Shown: positions 14,991 through 22,515 of the stretch, piece after piece
Position numbering within the stretch: position 1 is the stretch's first letter
Layout of the letters: each line of letters starts with the position of its first letter
Source: a bacterium
GTDB taxonomy: Bacteria > Bacteroidota > Bacteroidia > Bacteroidales > Bacteroidaceae
Assembly: GCA_004559785.1 (NCBI GenBank)
Contig: SFXD01000024.1
Span: forward strand, 1 to 26,617
Length of the DNA: 26,617 nucleotides
Reading direction: 5' to 3'
Translations under genes and position numbers: made by a program
Notes under the pieces: generated by a model
The model's database searches: none
Told to the model about the DNA's origin: nothing
What the model saw: only the letters and a program-made list of their open reading frames with translations

Positions 14991-16787
14991 CTACTGATTG
15001 ACGGCAACCTTGCGCTTGCCTACAATATACATTCCAGGTGACAACCCCCTGACGGCATCTGCCGCTGGGATGCCGGCACCACACCTGCGGAGTTCCGCAC
15101 CCGTCAGCGCATACACCCCGACTGGAGCATTGCCTTTTGGAGAGCCTACGGTGATGCCACCTATGGCAGATGTTGACATGTCGCCAAGGAAACCGGTCAT
15201 ATTATCATAGTAGCCTCCCTCATGGTAATCAAGGTCGGAAGTCTGGGGGGAACCCTTGACTGAGAAGATGATGCCCGTGGGCGTGCCATCCGTCGAAGCG
15301 GGGCCAACCCACTTCCATACCTCATTGCCCTTGTCGGTTGTGCCCACCTTGGTACACGGCACTCCCGGCCATGTGCCGCCCGTGAAGTTCTTGCCGTCGT
15401 TCCAGCACCAGCAATATATGCCGTCGGAAGTGTTCCAATACGAAGGCACCTCGAAGAAGGCATACATCCTGCCCTCCTCGGGAGTGCAGCAGTCGGGCAT
15501 GCCAAACTTGCCATCCCCATCCTTCAGGTCGTCCAGCGGGGATATGTCGAGCTTGTCCTCGACGTATATCTTGTAGTTACTGCCCTCCAGGGCCAACTTG
15601 AACCCGTTGGGCACGATGCCGCCGGTGTTGCCGAGCAGGCACATCACCGAAGCGTTGCTTCCCTTAACCTTCACATGATAGCCGGCGGAATAGGTCTTAG
15701 TCCCCGTGATAAGGCTCGTATTTGAGATACCCGCAAGCCGGCGGATGAGTATCATCTTCTTGATGGCCGTCTTGTATGCCTTCCAGTGGTTGAGGAAGAC
15801 GCACGGGGTGCCGGGCATAGTGAGGATATAGGCGTTGGCAGCCTCAAGGTTGGCGGGACACTTGTTGTCGTCGCGATAAGTGTCGTGGTTGTCGACGAAG
15901 GTTACTGAATATCGCTTGTAGGTTGCATCGGAGGCGAGGCTGCTGCCGGCGAGACGGCTCCACTGCCCCCTGCCGATGGCATCGTTGATGTAATACTTCA
16001 GGGGAAAGTCGAAGGCGGCACTCTGGATTACGCCTTGCACCCTGGTGCCGCTTATCCACGTCTTCACGGACGCAGGATTGCCATCCCAATACTCGCCTAC
16101 GGAGTATTCGACCTTGGCTTCGGCATTGTACATGCCGTTATACTTGGGCGCATACCCCTTGACAAAGTCATAGCGGAAGCCTGCGTATCCGATGTCGTTC
16201 TTGAGGAAGTCGAGATACGCCTTCACGTTTTCCTGCACGTTGGCAGAGGTGTGGTCAAGGTCGCGTGCCCCATTCCAGGGCTCGCCTGTATCCTTTGCCC
16301 CGGTAGGCTTATAGCCATTGTTTGCACACTCGTCATCGGAGCAGATGTCAGCCAGTCCAAGTCGATAGGTCTTACCATTGTTCCTCTCTGCCGGGAAATC
16401 CACCCACGAGCCACCTGTACCTACACCGTTGCGATGGTTGATGACCACGTCGGCAATGAAACCCACACCCTTGTCCCTATAGGTCTTGATCATTGAGCGT
16501 AGCTGAGCCTTGGTGCCGAAGGCGCAATCCTGCTTGAACCAATAGACAGGATGGTAGCCCATGTTCATGGACATGCTGCCCGCATAGGCAGAGTTGGGAA
16601 CCCACACGAGGCTGAAATACTCTGAGATCTCGTCTGCCTGCCCTTCAAGCACGGTCCATCGCGAATCTGCGTATGAATCCCATGCAAACCCTTGCAACAT
16701 AACGCCCTTATAGTCGGCTGGCCAGCCCTGAGCCATCATTGCCGCTGATGAGAGCAAGACGGCGACAAACGCATACAATTTCTTCAT
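14991..16787 (-). CDS. Secreted GH13 alpha-amylase with starch-binding module and T9SS-like C-terminus
   Basis: From ATG 16787 the protein has 598 residues with a signal peptide (MKKLYAFVAVLLSSAAMMAQ). The GH13 barrel covers about 25-420. Conserved region I is DVVINH (113-118), the nucleophile is Asp207 in GFRYDFVKG, the acid/base is Glu232 in GEYWDG, and the third carboxylate is Asp302 in FVDNHD. It should hydrolyse alpha-1,4 bonds of starch or glycogen. A C-terminal module with Trp-rich YCWCWNDG and GGTWPG looks like a starch-binding domain of the CBM26 type. The last residues (GVYALTG, then LSPGMYIVGKRKVAV) match the pattern of type IX secretion C-terminal sorting segments, suggesting export to the surface or medium. 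No Sus-like genes are adjacent. The open frame extends upstream, but the signal peptide fixes the start. Confidence 0.93.
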   Translation of the reverse strand: MKKLYAFVAVLLSSAAMMAQGWPADYKGVMLQGFAWDSYADSRWTVLEGQADEISEYFSLVWVPNSAYAGSMSMNMGYHPVYWFKQDCAFGTKAQLRSMIKTYRDKGVGFIADVVINHRNGVGTGGSWVDFPAERNNGKTYRLGLADICSDDECANNGYKPTGAKDTGEPWNGARDLDHTSANVQENVKAYLDFLKNDIGYAGFRYDFVKGYAPKYNGMYNAEAKVEYSVGEYWDGNPASVKTWISGTRVQGVIQSAAFDFPLKYYINDAIGRGQWSRLAGSSLASDATYKRYSVTFVDNHDTYRDDNKCPANLEAANAYILTMPGTPCVFLNHWKAYKTAIKKMILIRRLAGISNTSLITGTKTYSAGYHVKVKGSNASVMCLLGNTGGIVPNGFKLALEGSNYKIYVEDKLDISPLDDLKDGDGKFGMPDCCTPEEGRMYAFFEVPSYWNTSDGIYCWCWNDGKNFTGGTWPGVPCTKVGTTDKGNEVWKWVGPASTDGTPTGIIFSVKGSPQTSDLDYHEGGYYDNMTGFLGDMSTSAIGGITVGSPKGNAPVGVYALTGAELRRCGAGIPAADAVRGLSPGMYIVGKRKVAVNQ

Positions 16788-16817
16788 GTCTGGGACATTT
16801 ACCTTTCGGATTATGCG

Positions 16818-16826
16818 CAAAATGTA
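16818..16826 (-). promoter_or_regulatory. Possible -7 element of the amylase promoter
   Basis: On the minus strand 16826-16818 reads TACATTTTG, one base longer than the TAnnTTTG consensus. It lies 31 nt before the amylase ATG at 16787, a sensible leader length. No TTTG box is seen at the right distance upstream, so the call is weak. Confidence 0.3.
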
Positions 16827-16929
16827 GTAAAAAACCATGTGATATAAGTGAAAAATGTCGGTAATTATTACTTGTCGTGTGCCGTTGGTATAATCCGTGA
16901 GAAATGATTGGTTCATAGGAATCGTGCGG

Positions 16930-18222
16930 CTAATCCTGTACGTAGAATTGCCTGAAGGCACGTATGCAATACTCGTGGTCGGCAGTGGAGCCTGTCTCCC
17001 TTGCGCTGTGCATGCCCAGGATGGGATTGCCCATGTCCACGCCCCGCATTGGAAGGGACGAGGTCAGTATGTTGCCGAGTGTACTGCCTCCTGCCACGTC
17101 GCTATGGTTGACGAATTTCTGGCAAGGCACGGATGCTGCCCGGCAGATGGATGCGAAGACGGCTGCGGAGACGGCGTCGCTGGCGTATTTCTGGGAAGCG
17201 TTGAACTTGATGGCGGGTCCGCCACCCAGGATGGGCTTGTTCGTCGGGTCGTACTTGTCGGGATAGTTGGGATGCCAGGCGTGGGCATTGTCGGCGGACA
17301 CCATGAACGAGCGTTCGACGCATGTATGGAAGCCCTCCTCGCCTCCGCCCTGCCATTCCACCATCCTGCGCAGAAGCGAGGCAAGGAAGGGGCTGCCCGC
17401 ACCCTGCTTGGTCTGGCTGCCTGTCTCCTCGTTGTCGAAGACTGCCAGGCACTGGGTGGCATCCGTCATGGTGTCGCACGCCTGTGTCAATGCGGTGCAT
17501 CCGGCATGCACCATGCTGAGGTCGTCGAGCCTACCGGCTGAGATGAACTCGTCGTGCACGCCGAAGGTGCAGGCCGGCGTGGTGTCGTAGAGGTAGAGGT
17601 CGAAGTCGAGTATCTCGTCCCTGCGGCATCCCAGCTCGCTGCAGATGACGTCACACAGCATCCTACCAGCCTCGTTGCCGTCCGCCAGTCCTAAGAGTGG
17701 CAGCATGTCGTGCTGCCGGGAGAGCTTCACTCCGTCGTTGACGGCGCGGTTGAAATGGATGGCGAGGTTGCTGATTTGCATCAGCGGCCTCCTGACGTGC
17801 AGGAGACGGTTGGATGGCTGCATGGGGTTGTCGCTCCGGAGGATGACGCGTCCGGCTACGGAGAGCGGGCGGTCGAACCACGTACTCAGTATCGGTCCGC
17901 CGTAGACCTCGGTGTTGAGGCGCGTCAGTCCGCTGGCGTCGCGCATCTCGGCGTTGGGCTTGATGCGGAACGTGGGCGAGTCGCTGTGCGCGCACACCAT
18001 GTGGACCCCCGCCTCTGACAGGGGCTTACCGCCGATGCGGAAGGCGTATATCGAGGAATCGTTCTTCCTGACGTAGAACCGCTTGCCCGAAGGCATCTCA
18101 CCAAGTGGACAGGCCGCGTCGAGCTCGACGAAGCCACAGGACTGCAACCGCCTAGCCACGGTATCGACGGCAAGGAAACTGACCGGAGAGTCGCTGAGGA
18201 AATTTATCAAGTCTTGTACCAT
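16930..18222 (-). CDS. apeB: M18 family aminopeptidase (aspartyl aminopeptidase type)
   Basis: From ATG 18222 the protein has 430 residues, the usual M18 length. Zinc-site and family motifs are in order: VCAHSDSPTFRIKP (His79), VHDEFISAGRLDDLSM with the bridging Asp, AVFDNEETGS with the catalytic Glu pair, SADNAHAWHPNYPDK, and GMHSARE near the C-terminus. M18 enzymes are cytoplasmic dodecamers that remove N-terminal acidic or other residues from peptides. No signal peptide is present. An upstream extension to 18288 would run into the promoter region and adds nothing family-like. The gene is divergent from murQ and shares a short promoter region with it. With the S9 peptidase and MFSD1-like transporter this could complete peptide breakdown inside the cell. 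The symbol is by family resemblance. Confidence 0.93.
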   Translation of the reverse strand: MVQDLINFLSDSPVSFLAVDTVARRLQSCGFVELDAACPLGEMPSGKRFYVRKNDSSIYAFRIGGKPLSEAGVHMVCAHSDSPTFRIKPNAEMRDASGLTRLNTEVYGGPILSTWFDRPLSVAGRVILRSDNPMQPSNRLLHVRRPLMQISNLAIHFNRAVNDGVKLSRQHDMLPLLGLADGNEAGRMLCDVICSELGCRRDEILDFDLYLYDTTPACTFGVHDEFISAGRLDDLSMVHAGCTALTQACDTMTDATQCLAVFDNEETGSQTKQGAGSPFLASLLRRMVEWQGGGEEGFHTCVERSFMVSADNAHAWHPNYPDKYDPTNKPILGGGPAIKFNASQKYASDAVSAAVFASICRAASVPCQKFVNHSDVAGGSTLGNILTSSLPMRGVDMGNPILGMHSARETGSTADHEYCIRAFRQFYVQD

Positions 18223-18239
18223 AAAAATAATGTTTTTTC

Positions 18240-18270
18240 TTTGTTCAATGGATAAATATGTGTAATTTTG
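18240..18270 (+). promoter_or_regulatory. Canonical Bacteroidota promoter of the murQ operon
   Basis: TTTG at 18240-18243, a 19-nt spacer, and TAATTTTG at 18263-18270 match the TTTG-N19-TAnnTTTG consensus exactly. Transcription should begin near 18277, giving a leader of about 30 nt to ATG 18306. It overlaps the leader of the divergent M18 gene. Confidence 0.8.
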
Positions 18271-18285
18271 TCTTAAATTATGTTG

Positions 18286-18293
18286 CAAAGATA
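18286..18293 (-). promoter_or_regulatory. Probable -7 element of the M18 aminopeptidase promoter
   Basis: The minus strand reads TATCTTTG followed by GCAA, a full TAnnTTTG match, about 64 nt before ATG 18222. There is no good TTTG at the expected distance upstream. Its position means that murQ and M18 transcripts would overlap by a few bases at their 5' ends. Confidence 0.5.
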
Positions 18294-18305
18294 AGAAAAA
18301 ATCAC

Positions 18306-19127
18306 ATGGCAGGTATGAAACAGGAAGATAAAATCACTGAAAAGCCATCAAAATACGACAACCTCGACAAACTCGGCGTAACGGAGATACTGAAGTATAT
18401 CAACGACGAGGACAGACTCGTGGCGGAGGCCGTGAGCAGGTCGCTGCCCATGGTTGGCAACCTGGTAGAGGCCATAGAGCCACGCATGAGGCAGGGCGGC
18501 AGGCTCTTCTACGTGGGCGCAGGCACCAGCGGCAGGCTGGGAGTGCTGGACGCAAGCGAACTGCCTCCCACATTCGGCGTGCCCGACACATGGGTCGTAG
18601 GGCTCATAGCAGGTGGGGACAGGGCTTTGAGACATGCCGTGGAGAATGCCGAGGATGACACGGAACAGGCCTGGGCCGACCTCGCGCCATACTGCCCCAC
18701 GCCAGCCGACAGCCTGATAGGCATTGCAGCCAGCGGTACCACACCCTACGTCATAGGAGCGGTGGCCAAGGCAAGGGAGATGGGCATGGTGACAGGCTGC
18801 ATCACCAGCAACCCCGGCTCGCCCCTGGCCGACGCCGCACAATATGCCATAGAGACCATCGTGGGACCCGAGTTCGTGACGGGCAGCAGCCGCATGAAGA
18901 GCGGCACGGCGCAGAAGATGGTGCTGAACATGATTTCCACCACGCTGATGATACGGCTCGGGCGAGTGCAGGGCAACCGCATGGTGAACATGCAGCTGAC
19001 CAACGCCAAGCTCTTAGACCGCGGCACCCGAATGATAGAGGACTCCCTGGGGGTAGGCTACGAGGAGGCGCGAGAGATGCTCCTCAAGGCCGGCAGCGTG
19101 AAAAAGGCGATGGAACGATGCAGATGA
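18306..19127 (+). CDS. murQ: N-acetylmuramic acid 6-phosphate etherase
   Basis: MurQ cleaves the lactyl ether of MurNAc-6-phosphate to GlcNAc-6-phosphate and D-lactate during cell-wall recycling in the cytoplasm. The 273-residue protein has the SIS-domain signature GAGTSGRLGVLDASE (71-85, Glu85 being the catalytic acid), the AVENAEDD block (about 111-118), GIAASGTTPYV, and FVTGSSRMKSGTAQKMVLNMIST. It is somewhat shorter than the roughly 300-residue E. coli enzyme, ending soon after the SIS domain. ATG 18306 lies 35 nt after a consensus promoter; a second ATG at 18315 is possible. Its stop overlaps the first deoxynucleoside kinase start, so it heads an operon. The usual recycling partners (ampG, MurNAc kinase, nagZ) are not in the window. 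Confidence 0.95.
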   Translation: MAGMKQEDKITEKPSKYDNLDKLGVTEILKYINDEDRLVAEAVSRSLPMVGNLVEAIEPRMRQGGRLFYVGAGTSGRLGVLDASELPPTFGVPDTWVVGLIAGGDRALRHAVENAEDDTEQAWADLAPYCPTPADSLIGIAASGTTPYVIGAVAKAREMGMVTGCITSNPGSPLADAAQYAIETIVGPEFVTGSSRMKSGTAQKMVLNMISTTLMIRLGRVQGNRMVNMQLTNAKLLDRGTRMIEDSLGVGYEEAREMLLKAGSVKKAMERCR

Positions 19128-19768
19128 AGGACAAGAGACACATAGCGGTGGCAGGCAACATAGGCAGCGGCAAGACCACCCTGACAAGACTGCTGGCAGA
19201 GCACTACGGATGGGAACCGAGGTTCGAGGCCGTGACGTACAACCCCTACCTCGAGGACTACTACAGGGACATAGAGAGATGGTCCTTCAACATGGAGGTG
19301 TACTTCCTGAAGGAGAGATTCAAGGACCTGCTTGCCATGCAGGCATCGGACAAGACATTCATACAGGACCGCAGCATCTACGAGGGCGTATACGTCTTCG
19401 TGGAAAACAACCGCAGGATGGGACACCTCTCCGAGAGGGACTTCGAGGCGTACATGGAGCTGTTCGGGCTGATGACCGACATCGTGAAATACCCAGACCT
19501 GATGATATACCTCCGCTCGGGCATCCCGCACCTCGTGACAAACATACAGAAGAGGGGGCGAGGATACGAGCAAACGATGCAACTCGAATACCTGCAGGGA
19601 CTGAACAACCTGTACGAGGAGTTCATCCTCGACAAGTACAAGGGCACCGTGCTCACGATTGACGTGGACGACATGGACTTCCTTGCCGACAAGCGCGACC
19701 TGAACTCCATCATACAGAAGACCGACTCGCTGCTGTACGGCATGTTCCCCATCGCCGGCGCGAAATGA
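19124..19768 (+). CDS. Deoxynucleoside kinase, first of a tandem pair
   Basis: The protein of about 214 residues belongs to the deoxynucleoside kinase family (dNK, PF01712). It shows the P-loop GNIGSGKTT near the N-terminus, FIQDRSIYEG (the DRS catalytic/arginine motif), and the lid sequence KRGRGYEQ. It phosphorylates deoxynucleosides for salvage in the cytoplasm; deoxyadenosine/deoxyguanosine preference is common in this branch but cannot be fixed here. ATG 19124 overlaps the murQ stop as ATGA, so it is preferred; ATG 19118 (two residues longer) is the alternative. The second kinase gene, clearly paralogous, follows after 73 nt. Confidence 0.92.
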   Translation: MKDKRHIAVAGNIGSGKTTLTRLLAEHYGWEPRFEAVTYNPYLEDYYRDIERWSFNMEVYFLKERFKDLLAMQASDKTFIQDRSIYEGVYVFVENNRRMGHLSERDFEAYMELFGLMTDIVKYPDLMIYLRSGIPHLVTNIQKRGRGYEQTMQLEYLQGLNNLYEEFILDKYKGTVLTIDVDDMDFLADKRDLNSIIQKTDSLLYGMFPIAGAK

Positions 19769-19841
19769 CGGCACACACGCCTCCGCTAACGGCCCCCCCG
19801 CGACATTCAACCAAACAAGAACATATAAACATACCAAAACC

Positions 19842-20453
19842 ATGCACATAGCAATAGCAGGAAACATAGGATGCGGCAAGACCACGCTCACCAAGCTGCT
19901 GGTGAAGAGATACGGATGGCTGCCTAAGTTCGAACCCGTAGAGCACAACCCCTACCTCGAGGATTTCTACAAGGACATGGACAGATGGTCGTTCAACCTA
20001 CAGGTGTACTTCCTCAACAAGCGATTCCGGGACATAGTGGAGATAGCCCGGAGCAAGGACACCATAGTGCAGGACAGGACCATCTTCGAGGATGCCTGCA
20101 TCTTCGCACCCAACCTACACGCACAAGGGTACATGAGCGATCGCGACTACGAGAACTACACGGAACTCTTCGACCTAATGATGTCGCTCGTGGCACTGCC
20201 CGACCTGATGATATACATCCGGAGCACGGTGCCAAACCTCATAGCACACATCAGCAAGAGAGGCAGGGAATACGAGCAGAGCATACGCATCGACTACCTC
20301 AACGGACTTAACGACAGGTACGAGGAATGGATCTCGGGCTACAAGGGCAAGCTACTCATAGTAGACGGAGACAGACTGAAGTTCGAGTCCGAACCCAAGG
20401 ACCTCCAGCAGATAACCGACCAGATAGACTCCCTGCTGTATGGCCTCTTCTAA
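19842..20453 (+). CDS. Deoxynucleoside kinase, second of a tandem pair
   Basis: This 203-residue paralogue of the preceding kinase shares the P-loop (GNIGCGKTT, with Cys for Ser), the NPYLED-Y-D--RWSFN segment, IVQDRTIFED (Thr in place of Ser in the DRS motif) and the lid KRGREYEQ. Differences cluster in the middle helices, consistent with a different nucleoside preference. In Lactobacillus, tandem dNK genes encode a deoxyadenosine/deoxyguanosine kinase heterodimer; a similar pairing here is inference. ATG 19842 directly precedes the P-loop strand (MHIAIAGN). The gene overlaps nth by 14 nt. Confidence 0.93.
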   Translation: MHIAIAGNIGCGKTTLTKLLVKRYGWLPKFEPVEHNPYLEDFYKDMDRWSFNLQVYFLNKRFRDIVEIARSKDTIVQDRTIFEDACIFAPNLHAQGYMSDRDYENYTELFDLMMSLVALPDLMIYIRSTVPNLIAHISKRGREYEQSIRIDYLNGLNDRYEEWISGYKGKLLIVDGDRLKFESEPKDLQQITDQIDSLLYGLF

Positions 20454-21096
20454 AAGGAAACTGCTCTACGAAAGGGTGACGAGCTACTTCCGGCAGGCCA
20501 TGCCCGTAGCCAGGACGGAACTCAACTACGGCTCGACGTTCCAGCTGCTCGTAGCCGTCATGCTCAGCGCACAATGCACCGACAAGCGCATCAACCTCGT
20601 CACGCCACGCCTCTTCGCCGCCTACCCTACGGCAGAGGCAATGGCACACGCCACGCAGGAGGAGATACTGGAATACATAGCCTCCGTCTCCTACCCCAAC
20701 AGCAAGGCACGCCACCTGACCCAGATGGCAAGGATGCTGCACGAAGAGTTCGGCGGCGAGGTGCCAGACACGATGGAACAGCTCGTCAGGCTGCCGGGAG
20801 TGGGAAGGAAGACGGCAAACGTCATCCTTAGCGTAGCCTTCAGCAAGGCTGCCATGGCGGTGGACACGCACGTCTTCAGGGTAAGCCACAGAATCGGACT
20901 GGTACCCGCATCCTGCACCACGCCGCTCGCCGTGGAAAGGACCCTCGTCAGGTACTTCAGGCCCGAGGACATATACGACGCACACCACTGGCTGATACTG
21001 CACGGCAGGTACACATGCACCGCACGCAACCCGAAATGCCCCAGGTGCGGACTCCATGACATTTGCCTGAGGAAGGGCGTTGAAAATTTAACGTGA
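20440..21096 (+). CDS. nth: Endonuclease III (DNA glycosylase/AP lyase)
   Basis: Nth removes oxidised pyrimidines from DNA and cuts the abasic site. The 218-residue protein has the helix-hairpin-helix LPGVGRKTAN with catalytic Lys124, catalytic Asp142 in AVDTHV, and the C-terminal iron-sulfur ligand set Cys193-x6-Cys200-x2-Cys203-x5-Cys209. All match the E. coli enzyme in spacing, with residues offset by four. ATG 20440 overlaps the end of the second kinase by 14 nt, so translation is coupled and the gene belongs to the murQ operon. A promoter for pgk follows directly after the stop. Confidence 0.97.
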   Translation: MASSKRKLLYERVTSYFRQAMPVARTELNYGSTFQLLVAVMLSAQCTDKRINLVTPRLFAAYPTAEAMAHATQEEILEYIASVSYPNSKARHLTQMARMLHEEFGGEVPDTMEQLVRLPGVGRKTANVILSVAFSKAAMAVDTHVFRVSHRIGLVPASCTTPLAVERTLVRYFRPEDIYDAHHWLILHGRYTCTARNPKCPRCGLHDICLRKGVENLT

Positions 21097-21100
21097 AATA

Positions 21101-21132
21101 TTTGTCCCGTTGGACAAAGTTTCGTAACTTTG
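21101..21132 (+). promoter_or_regulatory. Promoter of pgk
   Basis: TTTG at 21101-21104, a 20-nt spacer and TAACTTTG at 21125-21132 fit the Bacteroidota consensus. The expected start near 21138 leaves a leader of about 59 nt before ATG 21197. The promoter begins 4 nt after the nth stop. Confidence 0.8.
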
Positions 21133-21196
21133 CACGGACTTTGGAAATGTATAACGAACATACACAGAAATACTAACAATCATAAATCAAAAGAAC

Positions 21197-22465
21197 ATGA
21201 ACATCAACGATTTCAACTTCGCCGGCAAGAAGGCGATAGTTCGCGTGGACTTCAACGTGCCACTGAACGAGAACGGAGAGATTACCGACGACACACGCAT
21301 CAGGGGTGCACTGCCCACACTGAAGAAGATCCTGGCCGATGGCGGAGCATGCATCATCATGAGCCACATGGGCAAGCCCAAGGGCAAGGTCAACCCCAAG
21401 CTTTCGCTGGGACAGATAAAAGATGCCGTCAGCAAGGCTCTCGGCGTACCCGTAGCATTCGCACCCGACTGCGCCAAGGCTGCCGACGCTGCAGCAGCAC
21501 TCAAGATGGGCGAGGCACTCCTGCTGGAGAACCTCAGGTACTATCCCGAGGAGGAAGGCAAGCCTGTGGGCATCGACAAGGAAGACCCCGCATACGACGC
21601 AGCCAAGAAGGAAATGAAGGAAAGGCAGAAGGAATTTGCCAAGACCCTGGCAAGCTATGCCGACTGCTACGTGATGGACGCTTTCGGAACCGCACACCGC
21701 AAGCATGCCTCCACTGCCGTCATAGCAGACTACTTCGACGCAGACAACAAGATGCTCGGCTACCTCATGGAGAAGGAAGTGAAGGCCGTTGACAACGTGC
21801 TGAGCGACATCAAGCGTCCGTTCGTAGCCATCATGGGAGGCTCGAAGGTATCAAGCAAGATAGGCATTATCGAGAACCTCCTGGGCAAGGTAGACAAGCT
21901 CATCCTCTGCGGAGGCATGACATACACCTTCTCGAAGGCTCACGGCGGCGAAATAGGCAACTCTATCGTGGAGCTCGACAAGCTCGACGTGGCACTCGGA
22001 GTGGAGGAATTGGCTAAAAAGAACGGCGTGGAACTCGTTCTCGGAGTGGATTCCGTAGTATGCAACGACTACGACTTCGCCTCGGCAAGCGTAAAGCCAG
22101 GTGCCGACATCAAGGTAGTGCCATCAAACCAGATACCTGCCAACTACGAAGGACTGGATGCAGGACCAGAGAGCAGGAAGAAGTTCTGCAAGGCACTGGA
22201 AGGCGCAAAGACCATTCTGTGGAACGGACCTGCCGGAGTGTTCGAGTGTGACGACTTCTGCGACGGCTCGCGTGCCATAGGAGATGCAGTGGCTAAGGCA
22301 ACAGCAGAGGGAGCCTTCTCTCTCATAGGTGGTGGCGACTCAGTGGCATGCTGCACCAAGTTCGGACTTACCGACAAGGTTTCCTACATTTCCACCGGCG
22401 GTGGCGCACTGCTCGAAGCCATCGAGGGCAAGGTTCTGCCAGGCGTAGCAGCCATCAAGGGCTAA
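21197..22465 (+). CDS. pgk: Phosphoglycerate kinase
   Basis: The 422-residue enzyme interconverts 1,3-bisphosphoglycerate + ADP and 3-phosphoglycerate + ATP in glycolysis. Typical signatures are RVDFNVPLN near the N-terminus, SHMGKPKG, NLRYYPEEE, DAFGTAHRKHAST, IMGGSKVSSKIGII, the WNGPAGVFE block and the C-terminal GGGDSVACC and STGGGALLE nucleotide-binding loops. Length is normal. It has its own strong promoter and an A-rich sequence before the ATG. The codon choice is biased more toward ATC, CTC and AAG than in neighbours, as expected for a highly expressed gene. Confidence 0.98.
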   Translation: MNINDFNFAGKKAIVRVDFNVPLNENGEITDDTRIRGALPTLKKILADGGACIIMSHMGKPKGKVNPKLSLGQIKDAVSKALGVPVAFAPDCAKAADAAAALKMGEALLLENLRYYPEEEGKPVGIDKEDPAYDAAKKEMKERQKEFAKTLASYADCYVMDAFGTAHRKHASTAVIADYFDADNKMLGYLMEKEVKAVDNVLSDIKRPFVAIMGGSKVSSKIGIIENLLGKVDKLILCGGMTYTFSKAHGGEIGNSIVELDKLDVALGVEELAKKNGVELVLGVDSVVCNDYDFASASVKPGADIKVVPSNQIPANYEGLDAGPESRKKFCKALEGAKTILWNGPAGVFECDDFCDGSRAIGDAVAKATAEGAFSLIGGGDSVACCTKFGLTDKVSYISTGGGALLEAIEGKVLPGVAAIKG

Positions 22466-22515
22466 GAGCACACCAAGAGCCCAATGTAAAACAGACACAA
22501 CGAAAGAGACATTCA

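Noticed and set aside
16035..16496. 153-codon plus-strand frame inside the amylase gene
   Set aside because: Antisense shadow of a clearly recognised GH13 enzyme.
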